A stretch of 64,000 nt of DNA from Aphidius gifuensis (GCF_014905175.1 NC_057788.1:28304154-28368153); one strand, 5' to 3'. Counted from the stretch's first letter, positions 12,301-24,883 are shown. Numbers and translations: made by a program. The notes: a model not told the origin generated them from the sequence alone.

Positions 12301-14299
12301 TCCAGTTGCTTGAACATTCATTTACACTTTACAACCAAGTTTACATATAAAGCTTTGTGATTAAATTTTTTAAAAATGACTACTACTAAATACACACACC
12401 TATTCTTTATAATTTAATTACAAGTTATGTAATTTTTATGTTGACAATTTATATTTCATTATGATTCTAATGAGATAGATCATTGTTAACTGCTGTTACG
12501 ACGTTGCGGTAAGGTCATTGCTATTAAATTACAACCGAATCAATTTGACCAGAATATGGCATGTTTCTGAATTTATGTTATTGTCTATAATTTTGAATGT
12601 AGTCACTTGCAACAACACTTTAGTGTTGATATTGTATTACATAAACAATGATATACAATTCTTGTCATATGATATACAATTCTTGTCTGTGACTCAATTA
12701 ATGTTTCACAAATTCAGAGACAATATGACAACATCAGGTTACTGACAGAGTTTAAGATTTATTAGCATGAAGATTTTGGAAAATGGATGAAATTATACAG
12801 AAGTCTCATCAAGACCATTTGGACAATCTGACATGTCCTCAAATTCCGAATCCACATGACAAATGGTACTGCTGATTTATTATCAGTCAAACCATTAAGC
12901 CAAATCATTTTTTATTTAAAACTTTTTTACCTTTTTTTTTTTTTTATTAATGTTGTAAAAATTAAAATTCTTGGATACATATTTTGTTATTTTTTAATAA
13001 TGATAAACATGAAAAAGTAAAACTATAAGATATTTTTTTTTTTTTTTCGAGTCTCTGGCATTAAAGTAATCAACTTTTCAGCTCTTGATCCATGAGAGTG
13101 CATCCGTTATGGAAGCATTTTCTCCAGATTTATAAAAAAAAAGAAAAAAACAAATTTTAAATATAAAAAATAAATAAATAAAATAACTACTCTAAAAGCT
13201 GAGAAACTCGTAATCAGTTAATGAGATTGAATTATTAAATTGAAAAAAAAAAAAAGGGAAAGAAGAAAATATTTGTACTGAATTATTTTTTTGCCTAAAA
13301 AATAATGAAGTACCATGAAATTCTCTTATTTATATGTTAAAAAAACGATAAATATTTTTTAACTTCAACTCATTTAATTAAACTATCTGAAAACTGGTGA
13401 TTGAATTTCCTAATAACAAAAAAAAAAATAAAAAATAAAACAAATTTCAAAAGAAATGTCTTGATGGATTTTTTTTTTATTCATTAAAATTTATATACGT
13501 GTGGGATTTTATTTCGAATTAAAACGAGATCGTTAGGATGAAAAACAAAAAAAATTAAAACTTTTTTTTTATACTGTATGTGTGTATTTGAAAAGTAGAG
13601 ACGATTCAAAGAATTTATTATCTAATTAATTCTTCTAGGGATAACTTTGATAATAAATTAATTACAGACAACTTAGTCCAGCTGTAGAAAAATTATATAA
13701 TCGAAAAAATATGATTATAAAATTTAATTCGTTTATAGAAAAATATTTTAATCAAGATATAATTGAAATTTTTATAAATTACTGTTGATTATACTTTCAA
13801 GATAAATTATCAAATGGGTAATTTCTTCAACTATAAAAAAAAAGAAAAATTATACATAATATATAACCATTTAAAATTTTAACTTCATTGTATATTACTG
13901 TAGATATAGAAAAAATTCAGCATTGCGTATATCTTCAATGTATATAACAGATATTTTGCGGCGCCAAGTTGACTTTCTTCAAAGATACTTTGGCACAGAT
14001 CCATGGGCGTATACGAATCGATTTTACAAACTCCATTTTTATTTTTACAATATCTTTAAGGTTTATCTTAAATTATGAATTATAAAAAAAATTTTAATTG
14101 GTGTTATTTTTAATTATTAACATAAAAAAAAATAATTATTTAAAACAAAAAAATACTTGAATGTTTTTTACGGTTATTTAAGATTTTTTTATATGAAACA
14201 TATATAATATTTATTAATTTTTTTTTTTTTTTTTCTGTTACACAGTGGGTTTAGAGTCTTTAATTTTTTTATTAAAAAAAAAAAAGAGTCGTAAACAAA
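9360..14299. other. Upstream intron or intergenic DNA, no supported gene
   Basis: A+T-rich sequence with many homopolymers. A short tandem repeat is listed separately at 12648-12687 and (AG)6 sits at 12183-12194. Two short frames look less random than their surroundings: a plus-strand frame of about 30 residues at roughly 12786-12878 ending in a CPQIPNPHDKWYC-stop tail, and a minus-strand frame of 39 residues near 13890-14010 beginning MDLCQSIFEESQLG. I recognise neither and do not annotate them as genes. Confidence 0.6.
12648..12687. repeat. Two-copy tandem repeat, 21-base period
   Basis: ATGATATACAATTCTTGTC occurs at 12648-12666 and again at 12669-12687 with no mismatch. It is probably a recent slippage product. 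Confidence 0.8.
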
Positions 14300-14420
14300 A
14301 AAAAGTACTTGAAAATCTTCTGGGCAGGTTGGTACTCGCAGCATGGACTATTGTGGTCGACAATCCCCGACGGGATGAACGTCGGGCTTGGCGTCACTAC
14401 TTGCGTAATTAAAATTATTA
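14300..14420. other. Isolated G+C-rich patch with a strong hairpin
   Basis: About 120 bases rich in CpG interrupt very A+T-rich DNA that carries poly-T and poly-A on its lower side. The core is an exact inverted repeat at 14366-14386: CCCGACG, a 7-base loop GGATGAA, then CGTCGGG. A minus-strand frame crosses it (residues TPSPTFIPSGIVDHN) but its ends are A+T junk and no strong splice pair frames it. A 5'-UTR exon, a structured RNA element or a regulatory site are all possible. Confidence 0.35.
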
Positions 14421-17400
14421 TGATTAAATTGTCTGTAAAATTTTCTTTTTTATTTTTCACGGCGTTACTTTAATCTTCTTTTCTCCTCACGCGGTGTTGA
14501 GTTATATACATTGAGCAACGTTGAGGTCAAAAGCTTATACTTGAAAAAGAAATAAAAATTATAAAAAAATGACAAAAAAAAAAGGAAAAATCCTTGTCCT
14601 GTTTTTTAAGATTCATTCATTGTTTTAATAAAATATAGATGTTAATTAACATGTTTGAATAACAATTGCGACAAAATTTTTTTTAATTAAAAAGTTTAAA
14701 TTTTACTGTAAAATTATTAAATAAATTATTTATATATGTATCTTAAAAAAAAAAAGAAAATGATTTAGAATTTTTTATATGATTTTTCGTCGTTGGAATA
14801 TTTCTTGGAATATTTCTTTTATATCTTCTAATGATGCAAAGACGTTTGAATTGAAAATTATTAGTACAAAGAGGTGCAATCAAGAACAATTTTTTATGTT
14901 CACTCTGTTATCAGTTTTTATTTATTTCTTTTTATATTTATTCGACGAGATGGAAATATAAAATTGCAGAAGAAAAGTAAAAACTAAATGGTCAATATAG
15001 AAACCTTGGGAAAAATTTTAATTTCAATCTTATGAAAAACTAAAAATATTGAATTTTATAGTTGCCCAATTTTATATTTTTTCATTTTGAACTTCTTCAG
15101 ATAATACTGCATAAAGTGAATAAAATTTACCACCTTCAGGCTATGTTCCTTGTCACAAAGAAGGATAAAAGATGAAAAAAAAAAATTTCTATATAGGAAT
15201 ATCTAAATTATGACTTGCGGCAATGGGTCTCAAAGCGTTACAATCTTTTGAAATAAGTTCACAGATGTTTAGTTACAATTAAATTGATACCTTTAAGATA
15301 TTGTTCATTGAAAAAAAAAAAAAATCTACGATAAAAAAATAACAATAATGGATTATTTTTGCAAACAAGTAGTCATTTTATATAATAAAAAAAATAAAAG
15401 TATCAATCGTAGAATTATCTAAATATAAACAAACGTAATAAAATTATTTTGACAAAATAAATCTGTTATTTGATTAGTTACTGTACGAATTTAAAAAAAA
15501 AAAATTTACATTCAAAACGAACTAGCAATTTTAATAAAGAAAAAAGTAAATTAAATTTAGAAAGAGTTCTAATTTTTAATTGAATTTTCATTAAATTTAT
15601 CGATAATATCAAAAGAAATTGTCAATTAATTATTATATTATTATTTTATTCGTATGTATATTTATCATTCGCAACAGTTGGTTATAATATATATTCACAT
15701 TTTATTGATTTTCAAATGCCATCAAAGTTTTACGACTACAGTTTGTTCAAGTTTTTTTACATCAAGTGACCATATCATACACTTCTGACCCTCGAATTCT
15801 CACTCCAGTATACATTAAATGACAAATGAAATTTTACTTTTAATTTTTCTGCAATTTAAAAAGTATAAAAAATAAAAATTGGTCAGTTAAACACCGTTAA
15901 ATATCGTTGATATTATTTTATAAATTGATAACTACTTGTTATATATCGAAATGATTGATAATGACATAATTGTATTTCTATAAGTTAACTTCGCACAGTT
16001 GTCACACAAGTTTTTTAAATGACAGATAATTATAAAATTTAATAATTATTATTTTACTAAAATAGTGCATGTATAAATAAATTCTATTATAAATTTTTGA
16101 CGATAAGACTTGTGAGGTAATTTTTTGTTGAATTTTTGAAATTACCTTTGTAAATGGATCAAAGGAAATTGCGTTATATATTTTAATGTCAAACATGATC
16201 TTTGATAAATTATATTATAAGTACACTTTACGTACGTTAACTTGGTTTAATAATTATTTATTTTTTTTAACGTTATATACTTAAGATGGCATTTAACAAT
16301 CACAAGACGTTTGTGACTCTTAAATATCTCATATACTCAAACATTCGTTTGTTAAAAAAAAAAAAAGAAAATTGTCGAGTAAGTAGATTACAGAAATTTA
16401 TTATTCATTTTCTAGCTTATTCAATTTTGTTAATGCAAACATGCCAAGGTATTTTTATAAGCACCAGGCATTTTTCCAGAAAAGTACTTAAACAACCAGA
16501 TACTTGAGTTAAGTCTGCTAATTATTGGATTGCGTACTTAACCACAATTCTATATCGTCCAAATTTTTTTTCTTACCCTATGCGTATATTTTCTAATAAA
16601 AAAAAAACCTCAACATCTTTATTGTTTTTTAAAAAAAATTAAAATATAAGTTTTTTAAAAATATTTTCCATCCATCAATGACTCATCATATAAATTTTCT
16701 CTTCACATCGATCTTTGAAATTTTTATTATTATTTTATGGTAATTCATGTCAACAGAAAAAAAAAAAAAAAAAAAAAAAAAACTACCCTCTCGTTTGAAA
16801 GTTATATAAAGTGTTAATATTCTCGTATCGACAGCTTCGTTTTTTTTATTACCCAAAAGTTTTACTTTATATCTGATAAGCGACAAATTGTCTTTGGCTC
16901 TCAGTGACTCAATAATATTTTCAACCAACTCACTTATTTCATATTTAACTAAAAAAAAAAAAAATAGTATATTAAATTGACCTTTTATGTCAGCTTATGT
17001 ACACATATACACCGCATGTTTTACTCGGATCAAAGAAAATGTACCCGCATTTGAGTTACATGGAAATTTATGGTGACGTCAATGTGTTTATACAAGGGTT
17101 TATAATTTTAATGTACATATTACCTCATGATAATAATAATAATTTTATAAAAAACTCAGTGTGGACTCAGCCAGTTGAAAAAAAAAAAAGAATGGTGAAT
17201 GAAATTTTAACGGGTATCTTATAATTTTGTTCGTCATTGAATTGCAAATTTACAATCGATATGTGTATACACTTTCAGATAGAAAAAACACTGGAAAAAT
17301 TGTCAGCCCATTATATCTAAATTCCATTTTCTTACCCACTTTTCTAGAAAAACAATTCAAGTATTTTTTTTTTTTTGTGTTTCTTGATACTTATCTCTGG

Positions 17401-18479
17401 CAATACCATCTTTTAGTATCTTGAAATCTTCAACAATCAAGCTCTTTATAGCATGAAGAATAAAATTGATTTTCAATTGACAATAAGTTATGTACTCACG
17501 CACGATTCAGTTAAATTTAATCTTATGAATTGAAAATTTTCACTGTATAAACAACCAAATTTTCCAGATAAAACTCTCAATCACAATGAAAATACTAAAA
17601 GAAAAATTTATATTGAATAATTCACGATATAAAATTTATATAAAATTATAAAGAATTGAGTGTAAATATTTCGTGATTAAATAATACATTCTAATAAGAT
17701 AATTTTTACTCAATTTAAAATAATCACAATTTCCAATAATGATAATAATTCGTATGGCAAAAAAATAATAATGATTTTAGTGATAATAATTTGCATAGTA
17801 AAAAAAAAAATAGTATAAATATTTAAAATTTTTAAATTAAATCAGGTTTTTTTTTTTTTTAAAAAAGACATTTTTTTAGCTACAGTACAGTGAGTAATTT
17901 TTTTTTTTTCATCTATCTAGGTGATAAATCATTCGAGTTATATAAAAATGAAAATTATAAAAATCTGGTAAATCAAAATGTTTTATGAAATGTTTGAAAT
18001 AAAAATATTCGTTTATATACGTATTCAAAATAAAAAAAAAATAAAAAAATAAAAATTCATAAATATTTATATTTTTGCTAGCTCAAATCGAAACATATCT
18101 TTAATTATTTATTGCTTCAAGAACTTAAAAATTTATCAATTTAAATAAAATAGAAAAAATTGTTTTACATTTTTTTAATTAATTTATAATATCATCTTAT
18201 GATTCCGATGATAATTTATTTTACAATTTTAATTCTAAAAATAAACAGATTAAAAAAACACTAGGGTAATTTCAATAAACCCTGAATATTTTTTTTAGTA
18301 ATAAAAATAAGCTTGATGATTTTCTATTAATTTTTCAATAGAAAATAAAATTTTTATATGCTAAAATTATTTAGATCATCAGGTTGATCCATGTGTAGAC
18401 ACTTGTGTAATTTTAATTCGAAATAAAAGAATAAAAATTTCACAAGGTATGAAGTAATACCACACGGTAGTAAGCAAGG
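14421..18479. other. A+T-rich non-coding DNA
   Basis: No exon-like segment was found. The longest A run of the window, 26 bases, is at 16757-16782. Short reading frames here are low-complexity (Phe, Ile, Lys, Asn). Confidence 0.6.
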
Positions 18480-18840
18480 ATGACCAAACAAGAAACGACA
18501 TAGTGAATAGAGAAACTTTGTACAACCAGATTCGAGTCACGCGTTGGCTAACCAATGCCACATCGCGCTTTATCCGTTGCCTGAAGCTATTTAACCCTCT
18601 GTTCGCATTGCACCAAGTCTTTGTCATACTCAACCTTAACCATCCCCAACTAACCAACCAACTCCTTTTTCCTAGTGTTTGTTAAAGGTTTACTTTCATT
18701 GCCATTGTAACTTTTCTTTTACACTCCTCCATCCCTCTTTAAGCCATGCATGTACCGACAATCCTTAGATAAGTATACTTTACTTCCAGACGTACGTACA
18801 GGGCCTTCCGCCACTTCAGACAAAGCCACTTACTTTTGTT
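18480..18840. promoter_or_regulatory. 360-bp high-complexity patch, candidate regulatory element or 5'-UTR exon
   Basis: This is one of the longest stretches in the window without A or T homopolymers. It is rich in C on the plus strand, has several CpGs, and ends abruptly at a 19-base T run (18843-18861). Both strands carry open frames of 60-92 codons across its first half, but open frames on both strands are what raised G+C alone produces. No convincing splice-bounded coding frame was seen. It may be an enhancer, a promoter-proximal region or an untranslated exon of the minus-strand Dpr gene. Confidence 0.35.
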
Positions 18841-21420
18841 CATTTTTTTTTTTTTTTTTTTATATCAAATTTTATTTTTTCTTCTACTCTTGTATGATAG
18901 TAAACTAACCCTTGATTTGAAATATTAAAATCTACTCAAGTTATTAATTTTAATTTTTTTATATTTTTTAAATTCACTGTTATTTTAAAAATAATACTTC
19001 AATGTTTTAAAATTACTCAATAAATTATGTTATGCAATTTAAATTTAAATTTACATAATTTATGCATTTTCTTTTATTTAATTACTTTTTTATATATGTA
19101 TTTTAATGATGCATTGAATTTAACAGTCGTTTATCTTTGTAAAGAAATAGAACTATAAAAAAAATACAAAAAAAAAAATTATATATTTGCATTGTATAAA
19201 ATTGAAATTTTTTATTTATATATAAATTGTTTTTCGTAGAAATATCACTGGGATTATCTAACATGATCGAATCTTGAGGAAAAAAAAAAAAATAAAATAA
19301 GTAATCAGTACAAGGTTGTTTGCTAAACTCATGCGACTGCCGTTGCGTCTCATGGGATGTTGTTCTATCTATGAAGCAATATTCCAATGTGATTCTATTC
19401 TACGAGCCTTTAAGCTACAATAATACATTTACTTTTGTATTTTTATTTTTTTCCTTACACACAATTTTCTATACTTACAAATTTTCAAAACTACTTGTTC
19501 TTTTATCAAAAACGTTTTGTAATATAATTTTTTTTTGTAATAGACAATTTCAATATTTTACATGTTCAGTCGCAAAATAATGATAAATCGATATCGAACA
19601 AAATGTCGGGGATAATGTACGATCAGTATGAAGCCTCATATAATATTCCTTTAAAATTTTAAGAGTCTATACAGTGTCAAAGACGATATATAAATATCAT
19701 ACTTTCATATCATCCACAAATTTAATCTACCAACAAAAAAAAAAATAAAATAAAATAAAATAAAACAAAAGAAAGTATAATAATAATCATGTTCCCAGTT
19801 AAACTTTTAATTAATAATTATTATAACAATTGAAATAATTATACTATATTTTATTTAAAAAAAAAAGCAATATATTATTTTGTATTTTTAAAAGTATGCA
19901 TGAATTAAAGTTTTCGCTTAAATATACATACATAATCAAATAAAATTTAAACAAATGAATTTTTGATTAAAAAACTAATTAAAATAAAAATAATTATATA
20001 TGCGAGTTTTAAAATAAATAATTATAATTAAATTTATTATTCGAGTAAATAATAATATTATTTTTACTTGATTATTAATTTAATCATCATTATGGAACAT
20101 GTTGTTCTAAAGCAATGTATGAGCTGGTTGAATTTACGTGATAAATGCCACTGGTATATTAAAACGACTGAACAATATACTTGATTGTGGGGTCAACAAG
20201 CTAAATTACATTTAATATTACCTGAAATTGATATGTCTCTCGGTTTTGTATGAAATGAGCTAAATAAATCTTTTCTATAACTTAATATAAACCATTATTC
20301 ACAGGCAGTATAAATTTTTTATGTTTTTCTACTATCATCATGTGTTTTTCATTAATGTTCAAGGATAAATAAATAAATTATTAAAAATTATATTGTGAAA
20401 AATATTAATGTATATTTTAATGTATTGCAAAATTGTGTTATTATTATTATGTCGATAGTGCAGAGTCATATTATAAAGCTCGGACGTTGAGCTGAGCTCA
20501 ATGTGGCGTTCAATGGTGAGCTTGATGGGAAGAATTTTTTTATTTTTTATTTATGTACCTGTCAAAGTATTTTCTCACTACGAGTTAACACGTGTGGAGA
20601 ATAAATGTCAGTACAGATGAAAAAAAAAACCAGACAGATATTGAAAAAAATATATATTTTAGTATAGTTATATAATTTTGTGCTTTTTATTTTTACAATT
20701 GCAAGAGTAATTTGTATTCCATGATGATGGTTCATTTAATTTATAAAAATTTCGTTAAACATAAAGTGGCTTTGTATTGAATTAAGATTGCAGATATTGC
20801 ATTTAATGATCATAGACAATTTACAAGTGCTTTTATAAAACTTTGCAATTCAGCTTTTTTGTTTTAATTTAATTTTAAAACTCAGAATCAATTACAGACA
20901 AGTGATACGATTGACAGAACACGTGCGATAATAAAATATCAATAGCAAAAGAATAAATAAATATATATACATATATAAAGAATAAAAATAAAACCGAAAA
21001 AAAAGCAAACGAACTAAGAGCTTGAAATGAATCGTGGCAAGAGACGATAAAAAAGTTTTTAACAAAAGAACTGATAGTTGCATGTTTTGTGTTGAGTCGA
21101 GACAAAGAAACAACATGAGCATGACCAAAGAAAGAACAATGAGAAAAAAAATATAAAAAAAAAAAAAAATAGATAAAAATGAATTAATGGATTTAATGCA
21201 ATGAAAAAAACCATTACTTTATCTTAAATTTGTGAAAGAAAAAAGAATAAAAAAAGAGAGCTTTTATCAGCACAGTCATAATCGATTAATTAATTTTTGA
21301 ACCATATTTTAATTGAACAAATGAAAAAAAAAGAATAAATAAATTACATGGTTAACAATATAAGTAATATATGATTTAAAAATACAATATACAATGCATC
21401 AAATCTTATTATTTGTTTTT
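18841..21420. other. A+T-rich non-coding DNA with microsatellite and short palindrome
   Basis: Holds four TAAAA units at 19746-19765 and a 15-base palindrome at 20487-20501 (listed separately). No supported gene. Confidence 0.6.
20487..20501. repeat. Perfect 15-base palindrome
   Basis: TTGAGCT, a central G, then AGCTCAA: a 7-bp inverted repeat with a one-base centre. It resembles the geometry of a dimeric transcription-factor site (inverted repeat, spacing 1), but the half-site is not the AGGTCA used by nuclear receptors. Confidence 0.5.
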
Positions 21421-21444
21421 TTTTTTCTTTTTACCTGTCAACAG

Positions 21445-21558
21445 CTAAAAGCTTTATCGTTAAAATTACGTTCCGGAAATGTCATTTTTGAAAATGACGA
21501 TGTAGGTTCCGCCGGAAGGAAGAAAAGAGTTGGACAAGACTGTGTCATAAATCATTGA
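21445..21558 (+). CDS. Candidate terminal exon, 37 residues with a GRKKR motif (function unknown)
   Basis: Seen: a long pyrimidine tract followed by CTGTCAACAG makes a strong plus-strand 3' splice site. It is followed by 37 open codons and a TGA. The peptide starts LKALSLKLRSGNVIFENDD and ends VGQDCVINH, with GRKKR between. The segment is richer in G+C than its flanks. GRKKR resembles a prohormone cleavage and amidation site, but it is also compatible with a nuclear or basic tail. No ATG is present, so it would need upstream plus-strand exons, which I could not identify. Against this: higher G+C lowers stop density; the same bases read on the minus strand end at a consensus donor, CAG|GTAAAAAG (21435/21434), and so could be a 5'-UTR exon of the Dpr gene; and the segment contains a hairpin. 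Confidence 0.25.
   Translation, partial: LKALSLKLRSGNVIFENDDVGSAGRKKRVGQDCVINH
21471..21517. repeat. Nested inverted repeat (hairpin)
   Basis: An inner perfect repeat of GTCATTTT (21481-21488), TG, AAAATGAC (21491-21498) lies inside outer 6-base arms TTCCGG (21471-21476) and CCGGAA (21512-21517). It overlaps the candidate exon at 21445-21558. Confidence 0.6.
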
Positions 21559-24082
21559 TATTTCACTATTTATATACACAACTAAAAATTTAAAAAAGTA
21601 TTAAACTAAAAAATTTATTTAAAAGATATTTTCATTTGGTTTATAAAATAATGTCCATTTCATATAAATGCGATTTTTTTTATTTACAAAATAATTTTGA
21701 TGGAAATATAATTTATGTGTATATTTTTCCATCAATTTATTTTAACTTGACAGATATATCGTTGAGTAAAACATATTTAAAAAAAGGCTAAATATATATT
21801 TTGGAAAAAATCAATGAATAAAATGTGAATTAAAATAATGTAAAATAAAAAAAGTAATAACGACCTTGAGACTGAAATAAAGTAAAATCATGAATGGATA
21901 ATCAGTATCGAGAGATTGATCGATTAATTTACATTTGTATCAACCATATATTTTTATTGCTGAATATGAAAAGCGAGACTGGCATAAACTTTTGTGTAGA
22001 ATGAAATTTTTCTCGTCGACGGACTGCTAGTTCGTAAAACAGGCGTGGTTTTGATATTTCTATCACGTCCACTTGCCTGTTCTACGTTTGGACGAGCAAG
22101 AAATGAAAACCATAAATTCACTGGTGTATGCCTCATACAATGCTTGTTCGCTCATATAAAAAAAAATGAAATAATAATAATAATAAAATAAATCGAATGA
22201 TAAGGACATCAGGGAAGCATTCTTGTGCTGACCGTTTACGGTACATATTGTGAAAATATACCGCACATAAATTCTCAGTGTGGTAAGATCATTATTCTCT
22301 ATTTTTTCGTAGATAAGTTTTTTTTTTTTTTTATTGTATAAATTGACTCTTCTATATAAAAGAAAAAATCGATAAGAATTTTTTACTTTTTATTCAACAA
22401 AAGTTTTTTTTTTTTCCGCCAATGAATTTTTGAAAAGTTATGCTTTATATTCAATTGACAAAATATTTTTTATCAACAATTGAAATGCTCATAAAGAATT
22501 GTTAGGGAAGAGAAAAAAAAAAAGGAAAAATTCGACAAGTGCACTAAACTTTTGATTTGTTTGGAAAAGTTTTTTAGATATAAAAAAATTTTACATGAGC
22601 TATAAAATTTTTAATTTTATAGCTTGATAAAAATCAAAGTTTAAATGAAAAAAAAAAAAAGGAAGAAACGTTAGAAAAATTCGTGTATTTAAACGGATAT
22701 TTAGCAGTATATATTGATTGTATTTACTGGAACAACATGTGAATGAAATTTGTTAAAATTAAACAAAACTTCATTGCAAACTATTTGGTTTGTTTCATTT
22801 CAGTTAACTCTATGTACCAGTATGTTTTAAAAGTTTCCACGTCCACAGTAAATTTACATATCAACTCTTCGGTAAATATGAAAATACTAAGTGAAAATTA
22901 TGTGATCAATAATTTGTACAAAAAAAGATAAACATTTAAAAATAATAATAAATTAATTTCAAGTAGTATTATTCAAGTAGCTTTCTTGTAATTTTAATAT
23001 AAATAAATTTTTCTAAAGATATTTAATTTTCAAGTTGAAGCTTATAAAAGTGTATGTCTTTCTTTCATTTGGACACCATGCTTTTATTAATATTGCATTT
23101 ACTTCTGTCACTCTATTGTTTCATTTTGTAATTATTATTTTTTTTTTTTTTCTTTTTCTTTATTTCACGAAGACAGGGAGATATACAGATGTATAATCAA
23201 AATGTCTAGCCTCCAATAATTGCTACAATTTGGCATCCAAGTTTTTAATATAAAAGTATATTGTATTTTTATATTAAATTAGCACGCTTTAATCTCACCT
23301 CAAATTCGCCGACGGCAAGTCACGAAAATTTTCAAATTGAAAATACGATAGTCAGAACACGCTTGTCGACATTTCAAATAATAATAAATTAAATTTTTTT
23401 TTATACTTTAATAAAGTTACTTACAATTAACGATAATTGTAATAATGAAATATTTTTTTTTCTTTTTTAGTTAATAAAATGAATAACGCATACTTTTTAT
23501 TTTTTTTTCTGTCGAAAAAAAAAATAATGAATTTTAATAAAAAATATCAAATCGTATATTCGTAATACAGCTTTCTTTTCACTAAATAAAAAAGCTCAAA
23601 AAATAAAAAAATAAAAAACATTTTATTGTATTAATTCAATATATTTTTTTGGGAAAATTATCAACATGTCCGACAGAACGTTGACTAGTATCACTTTTTT
23701 TTTTAAACTACCAAGATGCCTGACCAAGCATTGACTACCATCACTTTTAATACGCTTATATATTAATTTTTTTTTGTAATTTTTAATCATAATAAAATAA
23801 ACATACGGAATTGTTTTTCTAAATTTCATTTCTCGTGTTATTTTTAAGTTCAAATGAGAAATAAATATATTTATTCATCATAAACTTATTAATTATTTTA
23901 ACATCGTTTCATTTTACTATTGTTAAAATATATATATTTTATTTTAATTCAAAGTTGATGTTTGTTGTTTTAAAAATAAAATATCTACAGGCTTGTTATT
24001 TCTACCAATAATCAAAATAATCCTTCGAAAAATATACAATATATGCGCGTATAATGTTCGGGTAGCTTTTTCTTTTTTTTTA
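21559..24082. other. A+T-rich non-coding DNA
   Basis: No supported gene. A modestly richer piece at about 21965-22260 has open frames on the minus strand that I do not recognise. A degenerate direct repeat is listed at 23664-23748. Confidence 0.55.
23664..23748. repeat. Degenerate 35-base direct repeat, 50-base period
   Basis: Copies at 23664-23698 and 23714-23748 agree at 26 of 35 positions; both end with TATCACTTTT or CATCACTTTT after a shared TTGACTA. It is an old local duplication. Confidence 0.6.
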
Positions 24083-24120
24083 TTTATCCATTGTCTGGGA
24101 AATCCCCGTTGTTGGATAAA
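24083..24120. promoter_or_regulatory. Dyad element around a Rel/NF-kB-type site
   Basis: Arms TTTATCCA (24083-24090) and TGGATAAA (24113-24120) are exact inverted copies. They flank GGGAAATCCC (24097-24106, followed by one more C), and arms and core share the same centre of symmetry (24101.5). GGGAAATCCC fits the Rel/Dorsal consensus GGGRNNYYCC. A second match, GGGATTTTCC, is at 24815-24824. No function is proven. Confidence 0.35.
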
Positions 24121-24630
24121 ACATTCAATGTAGAAATAACAATATTACAAAAAAAAAAAAAGGATGCGTATATCCTGTGTTTTATATATAATATTAAAGT
24201 AAAAAAAAAAAAAGTAAATATACAATCAATTTGTGTTAAAAATAATGTTTAGTAAAAACTTTAATCAACTTGTTTTTTAACGTTAAAAAACAAAAGTACT
24301 TGAAAAACTTTTATACATTTCAAAATAGCTCTCACGGAAACTTCAAATTTACCTAGTCATTATTCACTTGATCATTTGACCCATAAAAATTTGTTGAAAA
24401 AAAAATTTATCTTTTGCTTTTATCTAAAAAAAATTTTAATGTTTATAATAATTGAATGAATCATATGACGCGTTGTATAAAAAATTTATTCATCAAATGT
24501 CATAGTATCCGAGTTTATACTAGAATGATAAACGAATAAAATAAATCAAAAAAAAAAAAAAATAAACGTTAAAAAATAGTCAATAAAATTAAAAAAAAAA
24601 ATAAATAAAAAATTGGAATGAAAACGTATT
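24121..24630. other. A+T-rich non-coding DNA
   Basis: Homopolymer-rich; nothing recognised. Confidence 0.6.
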
Positions 24631-24639
24631 GACTATATA

Positions 24640-24883
24640 GACTGGGTACACCCACATCCGGTTGGGCTATTTCTGTGACTCTTCCAGTACGATACACACG
24701 ACAACCTGGCTTTTCCAGACACGAACTAGCAATACCTGTATACGTCACAATAAATTCATGTGGTATCTTCATTCCCCTCGCGTGGACATCTAGCCATAGG
24801 TAGATATATCTCTTGGGATTTTCCGGTTTACACATATATGTAGTAAAATGTAGCAGAGAGAATTCGTAAATTAGTTCATTCAC
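24640..24883 (-). other. High-complexity patch with a 104-codon minus-strand frame, unrecognised
   Basis: A frame starting at 24883 runs to 24569. Its first 85 or so residues are varied in composition (for example MCKPENPKRYIYLWLDVHA and later GCRVYRTGRVTEIAQPDVG), and it then decays into Phe/Ile/Leu encoded by a T-rich tract. I do not recognise a family. The plus strand of the same segment is also open for about 50 codons after a TATATAG acceptor-like site near 24641, so coding strand is undetermined and the openness may simply reflect base composition. Internal CAG|GTATTG could be a minus-strand donor. It could be a small orphan exon, a decayed element or an enhancer that holds the Rel-type motif at 24815-24824. 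Confidence 0.25.

Noticed and set aside
18525..18545. B-box-like GATTCGAGTC suggesting a tRNA gene
   Set aside because: No A-box or cloverleaf could be placed at the right distance on either strand.
18379..18685. 92-codon minus and 60-codon plus frames in the 18.5-kb patch
   Set aside because: Both strands are open over the same bases, which is expected where stop codons are scarce; neither shows a domain or good splice sites.
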